Part shown: positions 31,029 through 42,025 of the stretch, in pieces
Numbering within the stretch: the first letter of the stretch is position 1
Layout of the letters: the number at the start of each line of letters is the position of its first letter
Assembly: GCA_014529385.2 (NCBI GenBank)
Contig: CM043958.1
Coordinates: 92,596,435-92,660,434 of the forward strand
Source of the DNA: Adiantum capillus-veneris
Lineage: Eukaryota > Streptophyta > Polypodiopsida > Polypodiales > Pteridaceae
Reading direction: 5' to 3'
DNA: 64,000 bases
Made by a program: the position numbers and the translations under genes
Notes under the pieces: generated by a model
The model's input: only the letters and a program-made list of their open reading frames with translations
The model's database searches: none
What the model was told of the DNA's origin: nothing

Positions 31029-33116
31029 GTCCTCCTGACCCACTGTGATGTGGTGTTGAACACCATAACCTTGGTTTTCCCAAGGTTGATAGACAATCCA
31101 CTGTCACGAGCAAATGTGTGCAAAGCATCTAAATGACGCTGCATCCCCTCTCGAGAGTCAAAAATCAACACAATATCATCAGCATATAGTAACAACAGAA
31201 TCCATGTCCCTACTAGCTGAGCTCCTCTGTCTCCCTGACGCTCTACATAGTCTGAAAACTCATCCACATATATCCCAAAAAGAGTGGGAGATAGGGGGAA
31301 TCCCTGCTTCACTCCAATAGTAGAGTGGACCCTGTCAGACATTCCCTCAGTCGTGCGCACCCGCCCCATCACTGTCTTGTATAAAGCCAAAATACCCCAT
31401 ATTAGCTCTATAGGCACACCCATGTCCTGTAGTCTGCGTATAAGTCTGGCTCTCAGCACAGTGTCAAAAGCTGGTGACCAACCATGACGGTGCGATAATT
31501 CCCAGGAATCATGGGATCTCCTGACTTCAAAATAGGCACAATCGTAGACATACTCCAAGTCTTAGGAAAGCCTTCATACATGGCTCGATTAAACATCATA
31601 GCAACGAGCTCTGCAAGCATAATATCTCTGACATGGATGAAGTGATCTGCTACCAGACCATCATGATCATGTGCTCTCCCTGTCTTCATCCTGTCAATGG
31701 CTTTCCTTACCCTCTCGGCAATAAAGAAAGTACATGTCTCAAGGCATGTCTCTAGTGGATCCAGCAAAGGTGGCTGCCATGATGCTGTGTAGAGAGATGT
31801 GGCATATTTCCCCCATGTCTCTGTGGAGGTGACGGCTGGTGGTGGTGAATGCTCATGAAATAGCCTCCATGCTTCGCCTGAGTCTTGACTCATAAATAGC
31901 TGGTACAGATCCCGTTCTAGCTGAGATATATAAGCCATTTTCTTTCGTCGCACTAGGCGGCGAAAGATAATCTATGAATGTCTATGTGTGGTAATACGAC
32001 ATGAGCACTTCCCTCTGTAATTTGATCCTCGTCTCTCTACACTCTTCATCATACCAACTGTTCTGGGGCATGCTGCCATATCGTCTCCGTGTAGGCTGGC
32101 TATGGGGGTATGCCTCTGATGCTGCATTATGGAGCGTCTCTGTCAATATCTGAGTAAGTTCATCTAGTGGGTCGTCCCGGCTCCTGAGTGCATAGCTGCC
32201 TGTATATCTCATCCATATACACAAAATCCGTCTCCCTCACGAAGGTATACCGAGTGTGTGTGGGGACCTCTCCTAATGGAGCTTTGCTAAACTGAAACAT
32301 AAGAGTGAAAGACAAGATAGCATGATCAACTGCTACTCCAACTGGCCTAGTGCCCACCATGAAATCTTAAAAGAATGGAATGAGACCTTGCTGGCCATAA
32401 CATAATCCACTGTACTAGCACCATGTCGATGTGGAAAGCATGTAAAACCTGCAGCTAAAAAATCTTTGTAGGCCATTCAAAATGGCCAATCTATGTGCAG
32501 TTCCCATATCTATCAAGTATCTGCCATACTCAGTGTACTCCTTATCCAGTGATAGACTGGATAGGCCCATCTCTCTAACGTCCAGTTCCCTAAGCATCTC
32601 CTCGGAAGTATCATACAATATTGTCTGGTGATGGGCAGTCCTAGCATTGAAGTCCCCTAGTATGATAATGTCGCCATCCTTGGAAAACTCCCATATGTCA
32701 TTATCCAAAATAGCAAAGGGGGATTGTCATCTAGGTGATGCATATACTGACGTACTAGGAGGAAAGTAACAAATAGCAATGTAGAGGTATCTGCCTGTCT
32801 CTGCCCTTAACCTCACCCACATGTACCTAGCCTGCTCATCCCTGCGCGCTATATATATCAATGGCTGCAACTCCTCCCTGAATAGAACTGCCACTCCCCC
32901 TAAGCCCCGTCCTCGATGCTCCGATCTGGTCTCCTGTCTGCAAGCTGTCTCCCATCTATATCCTCTCACCTGTGGCGTGGATTGCCGAGGGGCTTGATGT
33001 GTCTCAGAATAGAAAATGATGTCTCTCCCAATGAAACTATCCTCTACATCAAGACGGAGTGACCCATCACAATTCCAGGCTGCCATCTTTAGTGTGGTCC
33101 CATAGGTCTTGCACCG

Positions 33117-33978
33117 TCATGCGGAGCGTCGCTCCAATATCACCACCCTTCCATCCCGGTAAAAAGCAATCCTCCCTTTTTCCCTTGCTGCTCTATTTCC
33201 GGCATTACCTCTTGCATATGAGCAATCTGCGAGAGGGTGACGTCATCTCCAAGAAAGATGCATGTCTTCTTTAGAGTCGGTCTCTTCGCTTCTATGGAGG
33301 GGAAACGGAGGATGAGTGCCCTTTCCTTCGAGGTTTCCCCCTTGCTCCCACTTTTCTTATTGCCCACTCTCCAAGCCCTCATACGCGTCTGCTCATTAAC
33401 CCCCCACCAGAGTCATGAGTTCTTTCACCTCTTCATCCACATTATCTTGGTCTTTGAGGCCACATATCCTTACAGGTAAGGCCCGTACACGTCTCCTTTG
33501 CTCCTCTTCTAGTGTCAAGTTAATGATGGTTGTGTGGGGGTTATTTCCTTGCCCTTTCCTTTCTTGACAATCTCGATCCATTTCTCGGCCTCTTCTACTT
33601 TTTGTTGGGTCTTTGTGATGACATCTACCCACGAGGTCGTCATTTCTTTTCGTTGCTCCTCTCCTTTGATGGGCCGCACTTGTTCTTTGATCGTGTTAAG
33701 CTCTTCAACTACTGAGGGTTGAAGTCTCCCTCTTCGAGGACATTTTGCGATCGCACCTCTGCAAGCTCCTTCTTGAGTAGTGCAATTTCCTCACCTTGCG
33801 CCTTCACACGATCCTCAAGTGTATGTATCGTGCTTTCCTGTGCCGACACGCGCTCGTCGAGTGCCTTTATAGTACCTAGAAGGTGGCAATTAATCTTGTT
33901 GATGGACTCGCTCATTTCTTCCTTGCATTTTTGAATGGCATCCTCCATAGGATCATCCTTGCCATTTTGTTTCCTCAT
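33117..33978 (-). pseudogene. LINE K ORF1
   Basis: Start MRKQNGKDDPMEDAIQKCKE, coiled coil (LDERVSAQESTIHTLEDRVKAQGEEIALLKK), RRM-like (VRICGLKDQDNVDEEVKEL) and C-terminal domain, with TGA-CGG at 33117-33119. Frameshifts near 33720, 33400 and 33200 break it. It keeps the domain order of the other copies. Confidence 0.83.
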
Positions 33979-34075
33979 GATTGAAGGCTGCAAAAGGAGA
34001 GGGAGAGGAAAACTAAAAGAATTTTGAAGAGAGAAAGTCGGCTATCAATTTTATTTTATTTTATTTTTTTCTCTC

Positions 34076-34123
34076 TACGCGTGCAAGCTTTCTCTCTCTA
34101 CACGTGCAGGCTTTCTCTCTCTA

Positions 34124-34173
<50 letters not shown>

Positions 34174-34318
34174 GCTCTCTTTTCCACTTTCTCTCTCTAC
34201 GCACGGGGCAGCGGGGGGGGCGGGGGGCGAGAGGGGGGCGGGCTGCAGAGGGAGAGCGCTAGAGGGTCGGGCTACAAGGAGAGCGCGAGGCAGGGCAGGG
34301 CTGCACACACACAGAGAG
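34076..34318 (+). repeat. (TC)n and G-rich low-complexity block
   Basis: Repeated TCTCTCTACGCGTGCAGGCTT-like words, then (TC)n at 34129-34170, then G-rich DNA to 34300 and a short CACACACAGAGAGAG. Here the pyrimidine strand is the plus strand, unlike most tracts in the window. No gene seen. Confidence 0.85.
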
Positions 34319-34507
34319 AGAAATGAAATGAAATGAAATGTTATATTAACGTCTTTAAAAGGACAAAGTGACCTATGAGACTAGAAAGTTACAATGCAGT
34401 GTATCTGATACAAAATCAGATTAACAAAATAAATTAAACTAGGATAACAAAATATAAATAATGCGGAATCCTAAACTAAGCTGATAGGTGTGAAAGGTGA
34501 AAGGCGT
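34319..34507 (-). mobile_element. LINE L, 3' UTR-only copy
   Basis: Three ATTTC units, the conserved tail and about 150 bp of 3' UTR. The right end abuts the next LINE tail with only AAAATGAG between them. Short GAGAGAG on the left. Confidence 0.88.
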
Positions 34508-36156
34508 AAAATGAGAAATGAAATGAAATGTTATATTAACGTCTTCAGAAGGCCAGAATGACCTATGAGACCAGAAAGTTACAATGTGGTGGATCTGATA
34601 CAAAGTCGGTAACAAAAATGACAAAATAAAATGACAGAATAAAATGCTATGGAATCTGAAACAGCTAGGTGTGATCTAAGCAGATAGGTGGGATAGCTAA
34701 ATCACAGATCACAAAAGATCCAGCATCGGTCCGCTGGCGGATATCATCAATCTCCTCCATGGTCAATAGCCTGACCGGGCGTCGTGCATGTCGGGCCAAA
34801 GTGATCCGAATCCTCTAATGAAACCTCCGTTGATGCTGTGTAGTCCTCCGCAATCGTGGGCGTCTGGATCTCCCTAGCTCGGTCGCTCGGTTGATCAGTG
34901 TGCCTCCGGTGTGAGGCGGCGAGCTCTCCTATGGTAGTAGCTCCTCGGGGTGTCCAGTGTCTGCTCTAAAGAAGTCTGTGATCCGTCTCTGAGACTGGCT
35001 GGCCCCTCCTCTCATCAGGCTCTCTCTGTGTCTGCGCAGCTCGAGCAAAAACAGACCCAAGCATCTCTGATCCTCGTATCGCATGACTCTAGAGAGTGGT
35101 CCGAAGCCCTCTCTGAACAAGCAGTGGAAGCGGCCACGTATCTCGTAGTAGACGGGGCAGTGACATGTGTAGTGCAACTCTGTCTCAGGCTCAAGGTCAC
35201 ATAGGAGGCATGTCGTGGCCTCTACTGGTACTCTGCTGTATCTCACAGTCTCGATCCACAGCTGGTGTGAAGATGTGCGTAGCTGGCCAATAGCACACCG
35301 TATCCCATGAGACAAGTGGGTGTCCATGTATCTAGGTCTCATCACAAAACCGTCCTCCGTAAGCTGGAGAAGATGCTCTCTGTAGAAAGCCATCTTTGTG
35401 CCCAACTCCTGTGCTAGCTGTATCCATGTTCTCCTGATGTCTAGCTGAGTCAGGTCCTGGCGGATGAGCCTGGTGATCTCGGATTGTGTGAGAGTCAGAG
35501 AGTGTGCATCCAGTGAGTACTGGAAGGGGGGCAGTGTGTCTATGCTGAACCCATGTGCCTGAAACCATGATGTCATCTCCCCATACCAGCATGTTGTATC
35601 TCCCTGCATGGCTAACTGTCGAGAGGACTCAAGTGCAAGGCGGGCATATCTGTTTCGGGAAAGTTCCCAAATGCGGTGTATGAAGGAGACAGATCTGGTG
35701 AGCGCCTCAACCACTAGCGGGGGGGCAGCTAGCTCTGCTCGTATAATGGCACGTGGTACTGAAGCCTTGGCTCTAATGAGCCGTGAGATCATAGAGACTA
35801 GTGGCTTCTCCATGTCCCCCCATCCATAAGTGCGACCTGTCCTCCCATGATGGTCCAATTAAGGTCCCCAAATCTCAGCTCCATAGAGCAATGCAGAAGC
35901 CACCAGGGTGTCAAAGAGCCAGAGCTTCGTCCGAGGCTCCTGAAACTGAACATGTGAACACATCCTCTCCAATCTACCCAATGGTGCGTGGGCTCTGGTC
36001 AATCTAGTCTCTGCTGCTCTTCTCAATGAAAATGCTGGTCCACTAAAAACCACTCCAAGGTAGGTGTAAGCATCTCTATACTCCACTGTCTCCTGGCCGT
36101 ATGTGAATGTTGGCGCTGACCTCCTGATCCACTGTGCGGTCGTATTAAATACCATG
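34508..36156 (-). mobile_element. LINE M, 5'-truncated
   Basis: Tail at 34508, 3' UTR, then ORF2 from its stop to the RT segment VMVFNTTAQWIRRSAP, where the LINE N tail joins directly at 36157. The C-terminal half of ORF2 is well preserved. Confidence 0.92.
34929..36155 (-). pseudogene. LINE M ORF2 C-terminal half
   Basis: The stretch 34929-35858 is open for 309 codons (MEKPLVSMISRLIRAKASVP to FRADTGHPEELLP), and 35859-36155 adds RT thumb sequence (YTYLGVVFSGPAFSLRRAAE). The zinc finger reads CLLCDLEPETELHYTCHCP. One TAA (at about 35857) and a stop after EELLP, replacing QQSS, interrupt the frame. No start exists; it is a truncated fragment. Confidence 0.87.
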
Positions 36157-37045
36157 ACTATATTAACGTCTACAAAAGGCCAAAATAACCTATGAGACCA
36201 AACTGATTACAATGGTGAGTCTAGTACCAAGTCTGGGTACAAACAAAGAAAACTACAAACTAAAAACTGAGATAGGAGTGCTACCGACTTCTATGGGTGG
36301 TTGGTATGTTGAGCAATGGTATAATGCCACAAAGGTACAAAGTGGGGATAAGTGTCACCATGATACAATATAGCAGTAGCATGAAGCCTATCCTGATCGA
36401 CACTCTGGGTGTCGTGCTAGAATCCTGTGGATCCTCTGCCGCAATCTCCGTCGGTGCTGCGTGGCTCCCCTCCTCATTCGTGGTCATCTCGATCTCCCCA
36501 GACAGATGAAATGAAATCCTACATTAACATCCCTAGCTCCAATGCTCGGTCAATGAGACTACCGCGGGTGTGAGTATGAGCTGAGCTTTGCAATGGTGGT
36601 TGCTCCTCTATCTGTCCAGTGTCTAGTGTGAAGAGATCAGTAATCTGTCTCTGGGATTGTCTCTCTCTAGATCTCCTCAATAAACTCTCTCTTTGTCTGT
36701 GTAGCTCAAGTAGATACAGTCCAAGACATCTCTAGTCCTGATAGCTCATGACTTTGGGGAAGGGTTCGAAGACCTCTCTGAACAGACAGTGGATGCGACC
36801 CTGTATCTAGTAATACATTGTGCACTCACATATATAATGCATCTCCATCTCTAGCTTTGTATGGCATAGGCGGAATATCATGCTAGCTGCTGGTATCCCT
36901 CTGAATCTACCAATCTCAATCTCAAGCTGGTGTGGAGTTGTCCGTATCTCATCAATGGCACACAATAACCCATGAGATAGAGATGTCTCCATATAGCTGG
37001 GTCGAATCACAAATCCATCCCCTGTGAGTTGGATAACCCGACTTC
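36157..37045 (-). mobile_element. LINE N, divergent 3' fragment
   Basis: The tail (TATATTAACGTCTACAAAAG, AACCTATGAGACCA) joins LINE M directly, with no GA tract. The C-terminal coding relic reads GDGFVIRPSYMETSLSHGLLCAIDEIRTTPHQLEIE and a degraded finger. A second tail-like word (GATGAAATGAAATCCTACAT) at about 36506 suggests a further small rearrangement. It is the most diverged long copy. Confidence 0.78.
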
Positions 37046-39213
37046 CATTCAATTGCCACATCATCACAAAACGTCCATACAGCCGTATTTCCACTGAGAC
37101 ATGTGCCGCTGTGCGCACCACAAATTGAATTGCTAGTCAACAATTCATGCAACCGTGTGTATGCCCAAAAGCCCACCTCAGGAAGTAGTCACAAGAATCT
37201 CGTAAAACAAGTGCCACATCATATTTCTTCAAAGAAAGTAGTTAGGTTAGGTAAGCACATGCTCGCACACACCAGACTCCATGATTCCGACCACTGGATG
37301 ACCCCAACCACAAACCCATCTGCCCTAACCACAAGTCATCGTTAGCATCAGATGTCGGAAAGACAGCTTGAACAACTGACAGCACCTTGAAAAATCATTT
37401 ATGAAAAGAGGATTATGCAGGGTCCTAACCAGTGACTACTGTAGTGCATTTGTATGGACACCCAAGCCTGTGAACAGCCTTACAATGGCGGCACTACATA
37501 CCCTAGGGTTTCCTAGTCTACAGGTTGGTTCAAGGTCATCGTAGCATGCACAACAGTGGTCGTACGACTGGCCCTACGTCAACCTCACTCTACATCATAC
37601 ATTTGCACAAGTTGCGAGGGAGGTGAGTATGGTAACACCACACACTCTCACTCAACTGCACCCAAACTAGCGGAGAGATTCATACTCATCTCCCTCGCAA
37701 CTTGTGCAGCACAAAATTCTAGTCAATTCATGATCCAACACAACTCCGCAATAACCACAAGAATGAGCATCTTGCTTTAGTAGGTTGATGATTTTAATTT
37801 GCCAACCTAAGCATCTTTACTGCTACAACAAAACACTTGTTTAAGCCTTGGTCTATGGCTTGTGTGGCTGTGGCCCTCATCTCTTGCAATGAGGCACACC
37901 ACGTTGCCTTGACAAGCTCCCCTCAAGCATAATCTCATCACTTTGTCTAGGAAAGTCGCTCAGTTTCTCCCCTTGGTATTGGCAATGGGCTGAGCTTCAT
38001 TTCATGTGGACCCTTCATTGCCACCATTCTTTGTTGTAAGCAGGGTGACACTTCTACATCACAAACAAGGTTGACAGAATGGTGGAGGTTGAGCTACTCC
38101 AATCAAGGTCAAGTGGCTGCGCAAGTTTCACAGGTTGACCAAACGATTGACGTTGAGCTTCGAGCTTTGTTCAAGCCACCAGCAGTTTCACAAGTCTCAT
38201 TACCGCCCATAGGCACAAGTCTCATTACCGCCCATAGAAAGTAACACTAAGCGGAAGTTTTCATGTGAACATGATGATTTTGAGGAGGTGGATGTATAAC
38301 CTTCATACAATCATTTGGTCTTGCAAAAGGCAAACCTAGTGACAATGTTAATGTTTCGTTGTTGAGTAATTGAAAGGTTATTGTTGCAGGATCAAAACTT
38401 GTATATCAAGCTTTGAAGAACTCAAGTGAATGCATCACCTACAAACCCCCGATGCCCTGTTCAACACCACTTCCTCAAGTGCTTATGGAGTTGAAACCTA
38501 GGCACCAACAACAATTTTCATGAGAAGATTCTCATTCAAAGGGATGAGGGTATAAGCTTTCAGGCCCGCAAGCCAAACGTATCCCCAAAGCTTGTTTCAA
38601 TTAGAGAGAGCAATATCATCTCTTAAACGATTGCAACTTAGTAAGAAACCATTCAAGCAACCTGACTCTTCCCCACTCCTAATTCTAAAGAGAAGAGGGA
38701 GCCATCCAAAAATAATAATCGTCCTCCACCTCAGGGGCAAAGATCAAAGTTTGAAGAAGCCAAAAGGTAGAAGCAGGTTTCCATTTTGTCTACCTTGACA
38801 AAAAGGTCACTGAAACTCAATATGAGGGGCCAGGGTACTGCCACCATGTGAAAAGAGAAAATAGCTAAAGTAGTGAAAGTAAGGGAACATAATCAAGCCA
38901 CAGGAGCAGACTCCCATTCCTGGCAGACACCTATAATGGGGCAACAAGACAACACAAAGCAATCGAGATTACTTCACCAAAAGGAGATGCAGCTCACAAC
39001 AGGAAACGCTCCAAGCAAACATGCAAGAGATAAGTGCTCTCTATTCTATAGATTCTTTCACCAATACAAAAATTTTCACTCTCCTTCATAAAGAATTCTG
39101 TTTCGCCAATAACGTTTTTGCTGTCAAAATTTTGAATCTTGGCTAAGCGAAAATAAGTTTCTTTAAGTAGGCCAAAAAGATCTCATTATCAGTACAGGAG
39201 TTGAGCACAATAC
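37046..39213. other. Host DNA without recognisable gene (probable intron)
   Basis: About 2.2 kb of balanced-composition DNA with no convincing coding frame on either strand. It contains a strong 27-bp inverted repeat (37605-37707) and a 25-bp direct repeat built on CACAAGTCTCATTACCGCCC (about 38189-38237). Lying directly downstream of exon 39214-39339, it is best read as intron of the SPIRRIG-like gene. Confidence 0.5.
37605..37707. repeat. Inverted repeat, 27-bp arms, 49-bp loop
   Basis: Left arm 37605-37631 and right arm 37681-37707 pair at 26 of 27 positions, and the single mismatch is a G-T wobble. The arms start GCACAAGTTGCGAGGGAG. No extension of pairing is seen on either side. It could be a small hairpin RNA precursor or a foldback element. 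Confidence 0.85.
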
Positions 39214-40869
39214 CTTCCATCCATCCTTCTGGCGTAGAGAGTGTTCAAGCATTATCATCAAAAAATTGTACACAAGATCTTCAATTTCCCCAAAAATTCC
39301 GGTGACTTCTGGCAACTTTGATGAGCCTACCTTCACATGCTTTTTGATAAGAGAGACATAAATTCCATGTTTGAAAAGAAAGGGAAACAATTTCAAGCAA
39401 AAAACGAGAAAAGAAAGGTCACCTCATAATTCGAAATCAGTATCTCAAGCAACCATTCAGGCCATTCGGGCATTGCCGTCAAAATTATCCGGTTTTCTGA
39501 ATGAGTGCAAGCAAGAAAGAGAATATCCTGCATTTTGCAAGCTCCACCGATTAGCTATCACCAATAATCATCTCATCAGTATATAACAATGCCGAGTTTA
39601 GTGAAGAAGTATTAATTAAAGCATGTGCATGTTAAACATTACAATGTGGATCATAGAAACTGTTGCGTATTTGCATCTATAAGTTACCAACCAGAAAGAA
39701 TCACAAACGAGCATCAGGACAACAAAGACAGCATCTATGATCCTGAATATACATACAAAATGCTACCAACAATTTCAGAGTTTGATAACAGTAAATAACG
39801 TTCTTGATTTGAAGAGACGGGCAATTAAAACTGCAAATTTTCTACATAAAAGCAAGACAAAGAGTAAATGGAGCACAAACTTGCAAAGCTCTGATTTGCA
39901 AAGGTTTTGATCCATGAGGCAGAGCTCGTAAAAGCACAGCAAGAAGGTGTGTGTGGTCAAAACTGTGAAATGAGTCATAAAAATTCACACTGTCTTCAGA
40001 TGATAATGAGCCTGCCTGAAAGCAAAAACACAAGTTTAGCAAGCTAGGAACTGGGGATAAAATTTTAAAGATGGAGTTTGGAGAGAATCTGCATCACCTC
40101 TGATCTAATCACTGCTGCCAAGAGAGCCTCATAGACTCTGTCAGTGAGAAGCCTTTTTGGTGCTGCTTGAAAAGCTTTTTGTAAAGCATATAATAACCAT
40201 ACACTCCCATCAATGTTTGAACTCAATCCATGCTCTGCTAGGTTTGATGCAGACAGCGTCAATGAGCCACTTGCTGGCCACGAAACAGATGGAATTGCTG
40301 AGTGTCTCAAATGCCCTCCTGATATTAAGGCACCTAGGAGACCTATAATGCCGACCACTATACCATCTCCTCTGTCAATATTTCGAAAATTATTTTTTGC
40401 GCTGTCAGAGGTAATTGACAAGCCTATTCCTCCTATATTTCTGGTTGTTAATAAGCCTGAAGTTCGATTCCCTGTATCCGAAGACTCTGTTTTTGAAATA
40501 TTCTCAGATCCAATCGAAGACGAACTTTCAGATCCTAAAATACACTCCTTAGAAACACCTGCAACATCCAGGCTGTCAGCTCTGACACTACCAAGTACAT
40601 TGACTACAGTACCTGACCTGTCAATTTGACCTGTCTCTTGCAGATGCCTGTTCTCACCAATTTCAGTCACCACCTCATCAGTTTCCCAAGACTTCTCATG
40701 CTTTAACCCCACCTCAGCCTTCTCTCTTTCCAAGTACTGCATGTAATAGGGAGTTTCTCCAGCTTCATTTTCTCGTTGCAGAAGCGTAAGGAGCATTTCA
40801 ATGCCACCAAAACGAACAAAATTTTCTGCAAAAACAGCTGCTCGTGAAGTATTTGGCTGGACGACTAAT
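39214..40869 (-). CDS. SPI: SPIRRIG-like BEACH-family protein, four internal exons
   Basis: Four minus-strand exons are supported by canonical GT/AG sites and unbroken phase: 40869-40098, 40015-39881, 39527-39423 and 39339-39214. The first encodes [20 protein letters not shown] and [13 protein letters not shown], then a variable Ser-rich loop and [20 protein letters not shown]. The second has [20 protein letters not shown] and [17 protein letters not shown]. The third has [20 protein letters not shown]. The fourth has [20 protein letters not shown] and KDGWK. These match the armadillo-like region of plant SPIRRIG/WDFY3-type proteins, upstream of PH-BEACH-WD40. SPIRRIG acts in membrane trafficking, cell shape and mRNP/P-body function. 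PH, BEACH and WD40 exons are not in the window, so introns must be long. No stop or frameshift is seen. The start of the fourth exon is the least certain boundary. Confidence 0.83.
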
Positions 40870-41824
40870 CTGTAAAAAAGGCACAGAATCCGAGCGACCT
40901 GGAACGGGGGAAGAAAATTTCATTGCAGTCAGTCCTACGCCTACGCAGAAGAACTTACATAATCCAGACCATGAAAGCAAACAACTAGAGAAAAACATGC
41001 TCTTCGTTCATGAGTTTAAATGCATGAAAGAATGTAACCCTAAGCAGCATATTGTAAAGGCACAACTTTAGAATAACTAAGCATTATACGCAAAGGCACA
41101 TCAAGGAATTGTGCAATTCATTCACTTCCTCCCCGTTGAACTTAACAATGATCATAACAGAAGCAAACAATGATCATAGAAGCAAACCAGAAGGCACACC
41201 ATTCCCCATTGTTCTAAAAAACAATCCTCAAAGAAATACTCACAGAAAGAAAGAGTATACTAATGTCTCTAAAAGACCAATGTCGCCTACAAGCCCAAAA
41301 TTGTACATACAATCAAATGTATCCTTCTCAACTAGGAGACAAAAGAGCAAGCCTAAAGCAAAAGTAACCACTTTGGAATAGTGGTTGGAAAATATAATTG
41401 TGAACTACCAGAATCTGCAAGACTTTAATGAACTTTAGCACTTCAAAACAATTGAACATTCAACAAACTGACCTGAACAAGAGAGTGAAGGGAAACAGAG
41501 AAGATGGTGGAGTGGGCTGCTCCTGCACAAGAGACTCAATGTACCTAAACCGCCACTCTCAGTGTGGTGGGTTGGGTATTTTTTTATTGCTGAGTTTGAG
41601 TCCAACTTGATGGCAAAAATCTGTGAGTCCTCGACGAGTTCTCAACCTTCATGTACCACGGAGCAAACTGTGCGCGCCCAATTGCCTACGTTTGATGACT
41701 CTTATGCACACTCAAGTAAAAGCATGGCCACCGAAAAATCAGCCCCATGCAAGTAGAAAACATCCTATCCGAAACATGCTGATGATTTTTGACTTATTGT
41801 GTGTGCACGCATGCGAGAGAGAGA
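40870..41824. other. Host DNA, probable intron upstream of the SPIRRIG-like exons
   Basis: The acceptor TTTTTTACAG at 40870-40879 (minus strand) marks the exon edge. No SPIRRIG-like sequence is recognisable between here and LINE P, so the preceding exon lies farther right. The only feature seen is a diverged LINE tail at 41243-41320. Confidence 0.5.
41243..41320 (-). mobile_element. LINE O, ancient 3' tail relic
   Basis: The plus strand reads AGTATACTAATGTCTCTAAA then AGACCAATGTCGCCTACAAG. This aligns with the family tail (TTATATTAACGTCTTCAAAA, GGCCAAAGTGACCTATGAGA). It follows CAGAAAGAAAGA, a degraded GA-like tract. About 25 percent diverged, it lies in the host intron. Confidence 0.65.
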
Positions 41825-42025
41825 AATGAAATGAAATGAAATGTTATATTAACGTCTTCAAAACGCCATAGTGACCTATGAGACCAGAAAGTTACAAGGT
41901 GGTGGATCTGATACAAAGTCAGAGTAACAAAATAACAACAGTACAAAACAAAGATATATACTATGGGATCCTAGATTGGTCGATGTGAACTAAGCAAAAA
42001 TGGGTGGCTTGCTGGGATAGCTGAA

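Larger units (their letters stand above)
27950..33116 (-). pseudogene. LINE K ORF2, broken
   Basis: The endonuclease starts MAAWNCDGSLRLDV at 33086 and has FYSETHQAP, GGVAVLF, YMWVRL and GDFNARTAH (32415-32708). RT at 31004-31558 has GVKQGFPLSPTLF and LLYADDIVLIF. The C-terminus at 28324-28683 precedes a finger reading CHLCRLEP. There are several frameshifts in addition to the LTR insertion. Confidence 0.85.
27728..34075 (-). mobile_element. LINE K, near full length, split by a solo LTR
   Basis: The tail meets (GA)n at 27728. ORF2 is split at 29341/31029 by a 1,687-bp LTR. Endonuclease, ORF1 (start 33976-33978) and a short leader follow. It belongs to a subfamily shared with LINE R, with DPLETCPETC in place of DPPDPCPHTC in the linker and PTHTRYTF in the linker. 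A tandem duplication of about 90 bp lies at about 29197-29340, next to the LTR insertion site. Confidence 0.9.

Noticed and set aside
38521-38620. Possible copia-integrase relic in the 37-39 kb host DNA
   Set aside because: A few residues on the minus strand look copia-like, but the frame is short and no catalytic motif is present.
40213-40629. Plus-strand 138-codon frame in the SPIRRIG-like region
   Set aside because: It is antisense to the first recognised exon, whose protein matches the SPIRRIG family and has proper splice sites.
41488-41531. Possible small upstream exon of the SPIRRIG-like gene (CAG/GAGCAGCCC ... TTCAG/GTCAGT on the minus strand)
   Set aside because: Splice signals look plausible but the 15-17 encoded residues do not resemble the SPIRRIG segment expected before [10 protein letters not shown].
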